From: Leptolyngbya sp. Prado105
GTDB taxonomy: Bacteria > Cyanobacteriota > Cyanobacteriia > Leptolyngbyales > Leptolyngbyaceae
Direction of reading: 5' to 3'
DNA: 36,438 bases
Assembly (NCBI GenBank): GCA_025454375.1
Contig: JALOOO010000018.1
Coordinates: 1-36,438 of the forward strand
A program made the position numbers and the translations under genes. Below the pieces are notes generated by a model. It was not told the DNA's origin. It ran no database searches and was given only the letters and a program-made list of their open reading frames with translations. The stretch's first letter is position 1. Each line of letters opens with the position of its first letter. Of this stretch, positions 26,628 to 33,786 are shown in pieces.

Positions 26628-27114
26628 TGCTGTCCTTTACAACTGGTTATTTCAGAAAGTGGGGGACAGTGTGTCTCAAGCAACTTAAAACACTTTCAGT
26701 GAGCCTGAATATGAGATTTTGTATGAGATTTATAGATTTCAAAATTTTAGGGGAAACGCTAAGATAATCAGCAAGCACACGAAAATGTGAAAGCAAATCA
26801 CAATCACCTTTCAATGCTGCTGAAACCATAAAATTAAGAAAAACTAAATTTATGGCTGCAATCGATCGATTTAAAGGGGTCGCCAACTTTGGAGAACGCC
26901 TAAGCTATTGTCTGTAATAATTTCAGGTTGTATCTCTAGGTCTTGACTGAAGAGATCCCTATAATCCTCGCTTGAGATGCTCAATCAGGCTCGTCGTTAT
27001 CTGAGGAGAGAAACAACAATGCGATTGTGCCTCTTCAATAAACTAGCCCTGCTGTAAACAGGGAAGCCTTATTAATTTAGTAAGTAGACACCATAACTAC
27101 TGAGGGAGAGAGTC
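26628..27114. other. Intergenic region (487 bases)
   Basis: No convincing long gene. A minus-strand frame at 26647-26886 gives 79 residues without recognisable motifs or a good ribosome-binding site. The right end holds the short leader-like ORF at 27019 and the ribosome-binding site (GAGGGAGAG) of the propeller-esterase gene. Confidence 0.4.
27019..27057 (+). CDS. Possible 12-residue leader peptide upstream of the propeller-esterase gene
   Basis: ATG at 27019 follows a strong Shine-Dalgarno sequence (GAGGAGAG at 27003-27010) and encodes MRLCLFNKLALL before a TAA. The end of the ORF lies in a small hairpin: CCCTG (27047-27051) and CAGGG (27059-27063) with a 7-nt loop that holds the stop codon. 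The main start is 57 bases further on. It could be a regulatory upstream ORF, or chance; no amino-acid run of the attenuator type is present. Confidence 0.3.
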   Translation: MRLCLFNKLALL

Positions 27115-29079
27115 ATGGCTGAAACAGTTACATCTTCGGATTTTGAAACAGTAGAACCTCTTCAGAATCTAAAAATTGAGGTCATAGCAAGCGGTCTGGA
27201 TGGTCCACGCAAACTGAGTTTTGGTTTAGATGGGGCGCTTTACGTTGCCGAAGCAGGTCGGGGAGGACCGGGTGCAAGTATTCCGTCTCCTAGCATACCG
27301 GGCGCGGTGCTATCCTATGGCGCAACAGGTGCGATTATTCGCATTCAAGATGGGAATGTCGATCGAGTCGTAACCGGATTGCCATCGCTGGCATTACCCG
27401 ATGGTGGAGATGCAACAGGAGTAAACGATATTGCCTTTGATGCGGCTGGAAATGCCTATGCGCTCCTTGGTTTTGCCAGCAATCCTGCCAATCGGGATAG
27501 TATTGTGCAAGTGCCTGATTTTGCTCAGTTGATCGCGATCGACAACTTCGATGGCGGTTCGTCCTGGACTCGGCTGATCGATTTTGGCGCATACGAACTC
27601 AACAACAATCCTGACGGGCAAGACATCAATACAAACCCCTATGATTTGCTGATTCAGGATAATACGGTCTATATGATTGATGCAGGCGGAAACAATCTGC
27701 TGAGTCAACGTGCCTTTAGCAATCAATTAGAACTAGAAACGGTCTTTCCAAGTCGGAGTGCGATCGATCCATTCACAGGTCAAACCGTGGTGCAGCAATC
27801 CGTCCCCACTGCGATTACGGTTGGTCCCGATGGCGCTTTTTATGTAGGTGAACTCACAGGATACCCGCTGCAAGCAAGAGCCGCACAAGTCTATCGACTC
27901 AATGCAGCAGGACAGCCAGAAGTCTACGCAGGTGGATTCACCAACATTATTGATCTAGCTTTTGATCAGGCGGGTGGCTTGTATGTGTTGGAGTACGATG
28001 CAGATGGTCTTTTGACAGGCGATGATGCAGGTGCTTTAATTTATGTCTCTCCGGATGGCAAAACGCGCACCACAGTCACCGATGCGCTTTTGAATCCAAC
28101 GGGGTTAGAAATTGGCTCTGACGGTGACATTTACATCTCAAACAAAGGCTTCGTTGCGGGACAAGGTGAAGTGCTACGGTTGAGTCAAGAGGAACCATTT
28201 AACCCTTGTCCAATCTATGACCAGGTAAAACGCTACACCACAACCATTGCAGCCGATGGGGATCAAGCAGATGTCTACTATCCAATCGTACCAAATTCGA
28301 CTGCGGATCAACTGCCGATCGCGCTACTGCTCCAAGGGGCTTTGATTGACAAAGCAGACTACTCTAACTATGCCCAAGAAGTTGCAAGCTATGGGTTTGT
28401 GGTAGTGGTTCCGAACAACGAGCGAACCGTCACTGCACCCAATGGACAAACAGTGACAGGGCTGTTAGCGGATCAACAACAAGTAAATGATGTCCTAGCT
28501 CAGATGAAACTAGAAGATGCAGATTCTCACTCACCGATTTTTGAAATTGTAGACACTAGCAAACTCGGACTGCTAGGACATTCATTAGGGGGATTTGCAG
28601 GACTTGCAGCAATTCAAAATATTAATAGTCCACAGGTTTCTTCCGGTAACTATACTCGACCGCCTGAACTCAAAGCGGGTATCTTTTATGGCACCAATTT
28701 TCAGGCTGGGGAAAATAGCGGTGTGTTTCCACCTATTGATAATCAAGGAATTCCAGTCGGACTGATTGCAGGAACATTGGATGGCGTGTCTGATTTAGGT
28801 GAAACTGCTTCTACTTATGTCAAAATTCAAGACCCGTCGAAAGCGTTGATTACCGTTGAAGGTGCGAATCACTACGGCATTACTAATCAAGATAGCGATC
28901 GCGATCCCAGTCGTCCTGAGATCGATCAAGCGACCGCAAACGGAGCGATCGGACGATGGAGCGGATTGTTTTTGCGATCGCAACTCCTCGGCGATCAAGG
29001 CGCATTTAACTATGTCTACAAAACAGGAGGCGACCTCGATCCGACCGTGAATGTCACCTCCATACTCCCAAAATCTTAA
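27115..29079 (+). CDS. ScyD/ScyE-like beta-propeller fused to a serine esterase
   Basis: 654 residues with two domains. Residues ~20-365 match the ScyD/ScyE family (IEVIASGLDGPRKLSF, GALYVAEAGRGG, DGGDATGVNDIAFD, AITVGPDGAFYVGELTGYP), an NHL-like propeller named from scytonemin gene clusters. Residues ~380-650 are an alpha/beta-hydrolase of the dienelactone-hydrolase / PAF-acetylhydrolase type: GHSLGG with Ser490, then GTLDG with Asp556 and GANHYG with His586, a complete triad. There is no signal peptide (start MAETVTSSDFE), so its location is unclear. The ATG has GAGGGAGAGAG just upstream. No scytonemin genes are nearby. The substrate is unknown; the propeller may bind a polymer or ligand for the esterase (inference). 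A terminator-like hairpin follows. Confidence 0.8.
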   Translation: MAETVTSSDFETVEPLQNLKIEVIASGLDGPRKLSFGLDGALYVAEAGRGGPGASIPSPSIPGAVLSYGATGAIIRIQDGNVDRVVTGLPSLALPDGGDATGVNDIAFDAAGNAYALLGFASNPANRDSIVQVPDFAQLIAIDNFDGGSSWTRLIDFGAYELNNNPDGQDINTNPYDLLIQDNTVYMIDAGGNNLLSQRAFSNQLELETVFPSRSAIDPFTGQTVVQQSVPTAITVGPDGAFYVGELTGYPLQARAAQVYRLNAAGQPEVYAGGFTNIIDLAFDQAGGLYVLEYDADGLLTGDDAGALIYVSPDGKTRTTVTDALLNPTGLEIGSDGDIYISNKGFVAGQGEVLRLSQEEPFNPCPIYDQVKRYTTTIAADGDQADVYYPIVPNSTADQLPIALLLQGALIDKADYSNYAQEVASYGFVVVVPNNERTVTAPNGQTVTGLLADQQQVNDVLAQMKLEDADSHSPIFEIVDTSKLGLLGHSLGGFAGLAAIQNINSPQVSSGNYTRPPELKAGIFYGTNFQAGENSGVFPPIDNQGIPVGLIAGTLDGVSDLGETASTYVKIQDPSKALITVEGANHYGITNQDSDRDPSRPEIDQATANGAIGRWSGLFLRSQLLGDQGAFNYVYKTGGDLDPTVNVTSILPKS

Positions 29080-29142
29080 ATTGATATGGGGAACGAACGG
29101 ATAAAGTGTTGATGCCATTGTTGAGCTTGATCCCGGACTACT

Positions 29143-29184
29143 GAAGCTTTAAGCGCGAACGCATCTTGCCTTAAAGCTTCTTTC
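29143..29184 (+). terminator. Terminator hairpin after the propeller-esterase gene
   Basis: GAAGCTTTAAG (29143-29153) and CTTAAAGCTTC (29170-29180) form a perfect 11-bp stem with a 16-nt loop, followed by TTTCT. It lies between the convergent propeller-esterase gene and the 58-residue gene, and overlaps neither coding region. Confidence 0.6.
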
Positions 29185-29191
29185 TCATGAT

Positions 29192-29368
29192 TTAGAAGTA
29201 CTTGTCTTTGGCAGGTTCGCCTTCAAAAGGTTGTACACCCGTTTCAGGATAGTCATCATCACTCACACCAAAAATTCGGACGATCGCACCTGAAATGAAT
29301 TGAATCACGTTGTGCGGAATTGCTTTCACCGTTTGCCAGAGGTCTTGTACACGAGTGTTAGTAGACAT
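29192..29368 (-). CDS. Small conserved 58-residue protein
   Basis: The product starts MSTNTRVQDLWQTVKAIPHN and continues VIQFISGAIVRIFG, then an acidic tail with SDDDYPETGVQPFEG. GAGGAG lies ten bases before the ATG. The amphipathic helix followed by an acidic conserved-looking Y-P-x-T-G-V-Q-P-F motif suggests a real small protein; from memory similar short proteins occur in other cyanobacteria. Function unknown. It begins 23 bp after the end of the 73-residue gene upstream on the same strand, so the two probably form an operon under the direct-repeat promoter at 29681-29700. Confidence 0.7.
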   Translation of the reverse strand: MSTNTRVQDLWQTVKAIPHNVIQFISGAIVRIFGVSDDDYPETGVQPFEGEPAKDKYF

Positions 29369-29391
29369 ACAAATTTCTCCTCAAGTGAATG

Positions 29392-29613
29392 TTAGCTTTC
29401 GTCCCTTGCTGCTCGCATATGAGCGGTTTCTTGACGTTGTTCTTTGTGTTGACGTTCCTGAGTCACAGTTTCTCGCATCGCTTGATCCAAATCGCCTTCC
29501 TGCATTGTTTCGAGTGCCTCTTCAGCACGTTGATGAATACTGTGTTGCCGATGCTCCTCTGCGAGGCGATTTTGTGTGACAGTACTCCGCAGATGCTCTT
29601 CTGAATTCAGCAT
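29392..29613 (-). CDS. Small charged coiled-coil protein (73 aa)
   Basis: The start is the ATG at 29613, because AGGAGAG lies just upstream; the frame is open to 29667 but without another good site. The product is helical and very rich in Glu, Gln, Arg and His (RLAEEHRQHSIHQRAEEALE, then QERQHKEQRQETAHMRAARD), has no cysteine or membrane segment, and looks like a soluble coiled coil. I do not recognise a family. It is first in a two-gene operon, and the direct-repeat element lies 67 bp before its start. The promoter context suggests stress-linked expression (inference). Confidence 0.65.
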   Translation of the reverse strand: MLNSEEHLRSTVTQNRLAEEHRQHSIHQRAEEALETMQEGDLDQAMRETVTQERQHKEQRQETAHMRAARDES

Positions 29614-29665
29614 ATCTGTCTCTCCTAGCTTTTTTCGATCAGAGTGGGTAGTTCGCTCTAAGCTC

Positions 29666-29700
29666 AAGATAGAAAAATAATGTGAGGAAGTTGTGAGGAA
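29666..29700 (-). promoter_or_regulatory. Direct-repeat activator box and promoter, copy A
   Basis: On the minus strand TTCCTCACA (29700-29692) and TTCCTCACA (29689-29681) are perfect 9-bp direct repeats with an 11-bp period. After the second TTCCTCA core come exactly 11 bases and then TATCTT (29671-29666), a -10-like hexamer. No -35 hexamer is present where the box lies. This is the arrangement expected for a tandem-binding OmpR/PhoB-type activator. It points toward the 73-residue gene. Confidence 0.6.
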
Positions 29701-29710
29701 AGGGGATCAC

Positions 29711-32110
29711 TCAAGTTTGCAAAGCGTGATTCGATTCAGCAGGTAGAATTGAGCTAGCCGAATGCTGTAGATGGGTTGCTTCTCGCAACTGTTTCGCTTG
29801 GCGCAGGGCTAAATCTGCAATGCGATAGAGGGTCTTCAAGTCTTTGCCATCTTCGGGATGTTGGGCAACACCAGCGCTAAAGGTAACATGAATAATTTCT
29901 CCGGTTTCTGTCGTGAATGCCTGGTAAGGTAAGCGCTCTAAAACATGGATCAAGCGTTGTACGCCATCTTCACGTGTCATCCCATACATGCCAATCACAA
30001 ATTCTTCTCCGCCCCAGCGTGCCACGATGTCTTCATTGCAGAATGATTGTCTGAGTAAATGCCCAAATTGTCGTAAGACGGCATCTCCTGCGGCATGACC
30101 ATATTGAGCATTCACATCGCGTAAGCGATCGACATCGATCACCGCGATCGCAACGGGTTGCTGAGAACGGTCGGACGATCTCAAAAAAGCTTCTAGTTCT
30201 TGAGTCGATTTCTGCCGATTTTTGGCTCCAGTAAGCGGATCAGTTTCGAGCAATTGTCGCAGCAATTTGACGCGCTCCAAACGGTTGAGAATGCGTGTGA
30301 CCAATTCTGCACCAACAATCGGTTTGCTGACAAAATCATCTGCACCTGCCGCAAACACTTGCGAGATGAGTTCCGATTCGGAGTGAGCCGTCAGAACCAC
30401 GACAGGGAGATGATTCCAATTGATATCATTCCTGACGATCTGACAGAGTTCAATCCCATTGAAATTCGGAAACTCGATATCTAGAACCAACACATCAGGC
30501 ACAACTGTTTCCAGGGTTTCCCAAAAGCGTTTGGGGTCGTTCAAGGTAAAAATCTTCAAGCCCCAGGGCTTCAGCAAAGTTGTGACTGCATCGAGTAGAG
30601 CGACATCATCATCAACAACTAAAATTTTGGCTTGAGTTGGAATGATGCGTTGGAGAATTTGTGAGGCTGCTTCTAGAACTTGCGAGGCTGGAAGCGACTT
30701 CTGTAAGAGTAATCGTCCACCGTGTCTAGAAACTTCTAAGCGCTCGGTAAGTTCATTGCGAGAAGTCAGAACAATCGCTGGAATCGCAGGCGAGTACTGC
30801 TGAAATGAAGCGAGAAGTGTGAGGCTTGTCTCGATCGCATCAAAGCAATCGAGATCGAGAAGGACTAAACTTGGGGCATCATTCTCACAAATCTTGGTGA
30901 CAGCTTTAGCAGTTGTTGCACTCTCACATTGATAATTCCACTGCACAGCTTCGTTGTTTAAGGCAGGGATCAAGGTTTGGTCTTGTGAGATAACGAGAAT
31001 CGACGGTTGCTGAATTGTTTTTCGATCGAGCAATTCCGATTCTGCTTCTGAACAAATTGGCTCAGTCGTAGAGGCAGGAACATCAATCACTCGACGCAGA
31101 GAATTGAGCGATTCTTGGAGTTGTTTTAAGGCTCTCGGTTTTAGAGGGCAACTCGCGAGGATTTGTTCAATGGTTCTAGCAATCTGAGAGCCTTCTGTAA
31201 AGCCAAATGTGCCTAGAGATCCGGCTAAGGTGTGGGCTTGTTGAGTCGCTTGCGCTTGTAGGGTGAGATCCGATTGACAGGCAACTTGCTCAATGATGGC
31301 GATTTGTTCATTCACTCGCTCTTTATACTTTGTCCAAACCGTGCCGAGTTTCGATCGGACTTCTTGCGCGGTTGAGTTTGAAGTGTCCGATGGAGTCCGG
31401 CTGCTGAGCGGTCTAAGCCGATATCCAATGCCATAGACCGTCTCAATAAAATCAGCAGGCGCACCTGCTGATTTGAGTTTTTGGCGTAATCCTTTGATAT
31501 GGGTTCTGACTGCTTCTTCGCCGGGTGCATCGTATGTCCATAGGTGTTCTAAGATACTGCCGCAGCTAAAGACTCTGCGACTGTTCCGCAAAAAAAGCTC
31601 TAAGAGTCCATATTCTTTGGGAGTTAGGATGAGCGGTGCGGAACGGTAGGTGACTTCGCAAGCGCTGGGGTTTAGTTGCAAATCGCCCCATTCGAGCAAA
31701 GGAGTGGCAGTTGATTTGGCGCGGCGGAGAAGTGCCCGAATGCGGGCGACGAGTTCTTCTTCATCAAAGGGTTTAATGACGTAATCATCGGCTCCTGCGT
31801 CCAATCCAAGTGCGCGATCGTGGTGACTTCCGTAAGCTGTTAGTAACAAAATGGGCAGTTGAGCAGACTCTATGTTCTCAGCGTGCTGGGCTAAGAGTCG
31901 CACTTGCCGACAGAGTTGGATTCCATCGATATCAGGCAAGCCAACGTCTAGAATTAATAGATCGTATTCAAAGCTTTGCAGGAGAGCGAGTCCTGATTTT
32001 CCATCTTTTGCGACTTCTACAGCGTAATGATGGGCAGTGAGAATCGTAGTCAGTGCCTGAGCCATTAATTCATCATCTTCAATGATCAGAATTCTCATAG
32101 GCTGATTCAA
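29711..32110 (-). CDS. Multi-domain response regulator: REC, winged helix, HPt, REC, REC, GGDEF
   Basis: 799 residues. REC1 (~6-120) has acidic pair EDD and phospho-acceptor Asp55. The OmpR/PhoB winged helix is at ~135-233 (ILTPKEYGLLELFLRN, VRTHIKGLRQKL, YGIGYRL). An HPt domain (~255-345) has AHTLAG with His293. REC2 (~370-485) has Asp419 in LVLLDLD but a weak N-terminal acidic pocket, so it may be degenerate. REC3 (~495-612) has VVDDD and Asp544. The GGDEF domain (~618-778) has an intact GGEEF at 700-704, so it probably makes cyclic di-GMP; the inhibitory-site RxxD is changed to CNED (691-694). It may relay phosphate within itself and link transcription to cyclic di-GMP. No histidine kinase gene is adjacent. 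Confidence 0.9.
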   Translation of the reverse strand: MNQPMRILIIEDDELMAQALTTILTAHHYAVEVAKDGKSGLALLQSFEYDLLILDVGLPDIDGIQLCRQVRLLAQHAENIESAQLPILLLTAYGSHHDRALGLDAGADDYVIKPFDEEELVARIRALLRRAKSTATPLLEWGDLQLNPSACEVTYRSAPLILTPKEYGLLELFLRNSRRVFSCGSILEHLWTYDAPGEEAVRTHIKGLRQKLKSAGAPADFIETVYGIGYRLRPLSSRTPSDTSNSTAQEVRSKLGTVWTKYKERVNEQIAIIEQVACQSDLTLQAQATQQAHTLAGSLGTFGFTEGSQIARTIEQILASCPLKPRALKQLQESLNSLRRVIDVPASTTEPICSEAESELLDRKTIQQPSILVISQDQTLIPALNNEAVQWNYQCESATTAKAVTKICENDAPSLVLLDLDCFDAIETSLTLLASFQQYSPAIPAIVLTSRNELTERLEVSRHGGRLLLQKSLPASQVLEAASQILQRIIPTQAKILVVDDDVALLDAVTTLLKPWGLKIFTLNDPKRFWETLETVVPDVLVLDIEFPNFNGIELCQIVRNDINWNHLPVVVLTAHSESELISQVFAAGADDFVSKPIVGAELVTRILNRLERVKLLRQLLETDPLTGAKNRQKSTQELEAFLRSSDRSQQPVAIAVIDVDRLRDVNAQYGHAAGDAVLRQFGHLLRQSFCNEDIVARWGGEEFVIGMYGMTREDGVQRLIHVLERLPYQAFTTETGEIIHVTFSAGVAQHPEDGKDLKTLYRIADLALRQAKQLREATHLQHSASSILPAESNHALQT

Positions 32111-32166
32111 GCTGATTCACAATTTCTATTTTCAGATAGTTTGATAACGTTGGTCATTTCTTCTGT

Positions 32167-32194
32167 GTAATAGTTACAAAAGTTCAAATGACAA
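32167..32194 (-). promoter_or_regulatory. Candidate promoter of the response regulator gene
   Basis: On the minus strand TTGTCA (32194-32189) is separated by 16 bases from TATTAC (32172-32167). The -35 matches 5 of 6 consensus bases and the -10 matches 4 of 6. It lies about 57 bp before the ATG at 32110. Confidence 0.4.
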
Positions 32195-32228
32195 GGGATA
32201 CGGGGGCAGGTACGAACTCTAGAACTCT

Positions 32229-32263
32229 TTCCTCACAACTTCCTCAAATTTCAGCAGTACTCT
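32229..32263 (+). promoter_or_regulatory. Direct-repeat activator box and promoter, copy B
   Basis: TTCCTCACA (32229-32237) and TTCCTCAAA (32240-32248) repeat with an 11-bp period; the 18-base core TTCCTCACAACTTCCTCA is identical to copy A. Exactly 11 bases after the second TTCCTCA comes TACTCT (32258-32263), in the -10 position. It points toward the secreted-protein gene at 32526. Confidence 0.55.
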
Positions 32264-32420
32264 CTAAAGTGTTCTCTTTTAAGGCTTTCGATGCACGATT
32301 GCTAACGCTGCTCGGTTCAGGTGTAGAACAAATCGGTGGATAAAATCATGATCGAGGAATTCAGAATAACGTCTACTTGTCCTTGCTACGATCTCCTGCT
32401 TATATCGCTGCCTGGAAGAC

Positions 32421-32449
32421 GGTTTTAGGGGTGCGGTTTTAAAGGGTGC
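32421..32449 (+). repeat. Tandem GGTTTTA(A)GGGTGC pair
   Basis: Two adjacent near-identical units of 14 and 15 bases lie in the presumed leader of the secreted-protein transcript. A third partial GGTTTTAG follows near 32502. Role unknown; they could be protein-binding sites or an RNA element. Confidence 0.4.
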
Positions 32450-32525
32450 GAATAGGAGCGAGGAGTCGTTCGATCGCTGAATTTTGCAGTCATCGCGACT
32501 CGGTTTTAGAAAGAAGGTATGAGTT

Positions 32526-33074
32526 ATGTTAGCTCAGAAGATATTTCAAGTTGCTGTTGCATTGTCTTCCTGGATGGGTGGGATGATATCCATTCATGCG
32601 ATGCCCCCTCAATTTCCAGTGCTAGCAAATCTGAGCGATGGGAACTATCAAATGTGTAGTCAACCTCCTCCTCAAAGTTGGCAGCAAGGAGCGGGAGTCT
32701 GTTTGGTCTTTACAAAGCAAGGCGATCGAATTGAGGGATACTATGGCTATCCGCATTCAGATGCCTTTGTCTGCCTAAGGGGAACGAGTCGTGCGACACA
32801 GGTGAGTGGGCAGGGGTATCTTGTTTTGTGGGAAGGAGCGCCTTGGGAAAAGCCGACTCAGCCATTGATTTGGGATAAGGAGCAACGACTTCGATTAGAG
32901 CAAGCGAAACTTGTTCGGAGTAGTGCTAAGAGCCAGTCGGAGATAGAGCGGATTTTGTTTCAGAAAGCAACGTTAGATGTTCGATCGTTCTATCTCTACA
33001 ACAGTCCTAAGATGACCTCACCCAAACAGTTATGCAATTGGAACTTTCAGAGTACATTCGGCTTTAACAGTTAG
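32526..33074 (+). CDS. Secreted protein of unknown function
   Basis: 182 residues. AGAAGG lies a few bases before the ATG. Residues 1-~35 are a signal peptide (QVAVALSSWMGGMISIHA, a second plausible cleavage after VLA). The mature part starts with NLSDGNYQMCSQPP and contains GAGVCLVF, GDRIEGYYGYP and FVCLRG, with four cysteines that suggest two disulfides in the periplasm. From memory, short cyanobacterial proteins with a DGxYxxC...GxCxxF...GxxxxGxY pattern are common but uncharacterised. Box B lies 277 bp before its start. Its stop codon overlaps that of the convergent acetyltransferase gene. Confidence 0.65.
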   Translation: MLAQKIFQVAVALSSWMGGMISIHAMPPQFPVLANLSDGNYQMCSQPPPQSWQQGAGVCLVFTKQGDRIEGYYGYPHSDAFVCLRGTSRATQVSGQGYLVLWEGAPWEKPTQPLIWDKEQRLRLEQAKLVRSSAKSQSEIERILFQKATLDVRSFYLYNSPKMTSPKQLCNWNFQSTFGFNS

Positions 33075-33571
33075 TTCTTTGCTAAAAACCCTTGATGGAA
33101 GGTCACAATGCCTTTTGGTATCTTTTCAGTAAATGGTAAAGCTAGAAAGAACTCTTGAGGAATGCCCTCATAAATCAAGTCTGGATAATTCCGAAAACCG
33201 AAGCGTATGTAGTAAACAGGATCACCCACAAGGCAGCATCCTAGCCCGCCGAATTCTTTGATCTGTGACAATCCTGCTTGCATCAGGGCTGTTCCGATAC
33301 CTTGCCTTTGATATTCTGGCAGAACTGAAATTGGTCCTAGCCCAAACCAGTTTTGTGTTCCGTCTGAGATAACGATCGGTGAAAAAGCAATATGTCCAAC
33401 AATCTGCCGATCAATTTCTGCGACAAGTGAGACAGCCAGCACGCCCGCAGCACGCAAAGCATGAATAATGAATTGCTCTGTGTGCTGACTGATCGGATGA
33501 TTCTTAAAGGCGGCGATTGTTACTTCTGTAATTGCGTCGATGTCTGAAGTAGTTTCTTTTCTGATAATCAT
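33071..33571 (-). CDS. GNAT-family N-acetyltransferase (YhbS-like)
   Basis: 166 residues, a typical single GNAT domain. It starts MIIRKETTSDIDAITEV, has the central strand VGHIAFSP, then GLGPISVLPEYQRQGIG, whose QRQGIG (88-93) is the acetyl-CoA pyrophosphate loop, and later GDPVYYIRFGFRNY, the signature of the YhbS group (COG3153). These transfer an acetyl group from acetyl-CoA to an amine; the acceptor is not known here. The minus-strand gene converges on the secreted-protein gene and their stop codons overlap. The next gene upstream is divergent. Confidence 0.88.
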   Translation of the reverse strand: MIIRKETTSDIDAITEVTIAAFKNHPISQHTEQFIIHALRAAGVLAVSLVAEIDRQIVGHIAFSPIVISDGTQNWFGLGPISVLPEYQRQGIGTALMQAGLSQIKEFGGLGCCLVGDPVYYIRFGFRNYPDLIYEGIPQEFFLALPFTEKIPKGIVTFHQGFLAKN

Positions 33572-33702
33572 TGAGAGTTCCTATTTATTCTTTGAAGTGA
33601 TGTCATAAACAATCGGCGCAATCCTGGCAGTCTGAGCGTAAATCTTTTGTGCATGGCTTATCGATCGTGACGAATGGTGCAATTGATTATATCGTGATGC
33701 TC

Positions 33703-33737
33703 TTGCTCACAAGTTCCTCAACTTTGTAGTTTATAAC
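33703..33737 (+). promoter_or_regulatory. Direct-repeat activator box and promoter, copy C
   Basis: TTGCTCACA (33703-33711) and TTCCTCAAC (33714-33722) have the same 11-bp period as copies A and B and match 16 of the 18 core bases. Exactly 11 bases after the second TTCCTCA comes TATAAC (33732-33737), a good -10. It lies 64 bp before the universal stress protein start, almost the same distance as copy A to its gene (67). Confidence 0.6.
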
Positions 33738-33786
33738 TCAGAGTGTAGGAGGAGCCTGGTACTGAACCAACTAGTGAGGTTAAGGT

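Larger units (their letters stand above)
32111..32525. other. Intergenic region between the response regulator and a secreted protein
   Basis: These 415 bases contain a probable promoter for the response regulator (minus, 32167-32194) and direct-repeat box B (plus, 32229-32263). Between box B and the ATG at 32526 lie about 260 bases that would be a long 5' untranslated region. They include the near-tandem pair GGTTTTAGGGGTGC / GGTTTTAAAGGGTGC (32421-32449), with a third GGTTTTAG near 32502. A 26-codon ORF at 32348-32428 is weakly supported. Confidence 0.5.

Noticed and set aside
26647-26886. 79-residue minus-strand open frame
   Set aside because: No recognisable family, no good ribosome-binding site; could be chance or an unrecognisable remnant.
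26943-26965. TTGACT and a perfect TATAAT upstream of the propeller-esterase gene
   Set aside because: The spacer is only 11 bases, far too short for a sigma-70-type promoter; the TATAAT alone may still be a -10.
29310-29604. Plus-strand frames opposite the two small genes
   Set aside because: The minus-strand frames have strong ribosome-binding sites and plausible proteins; the plus-strand ones do not.
32348-32428. 26-codon ORF before the secreted-protein gene
   Set aside because: Weak GGTGGA ribosome-binding site, no recognisable peptide; kept only as a possibility in the leader finding.
29666-33737. Direct-repeat boxes as classical Pho boxes
   Set aside because: The period (11 bp) fits PhoB-type binding, but the half-site TTCCTCA does not resemble the CTTAACCT-type cyanobacterial Pho box.
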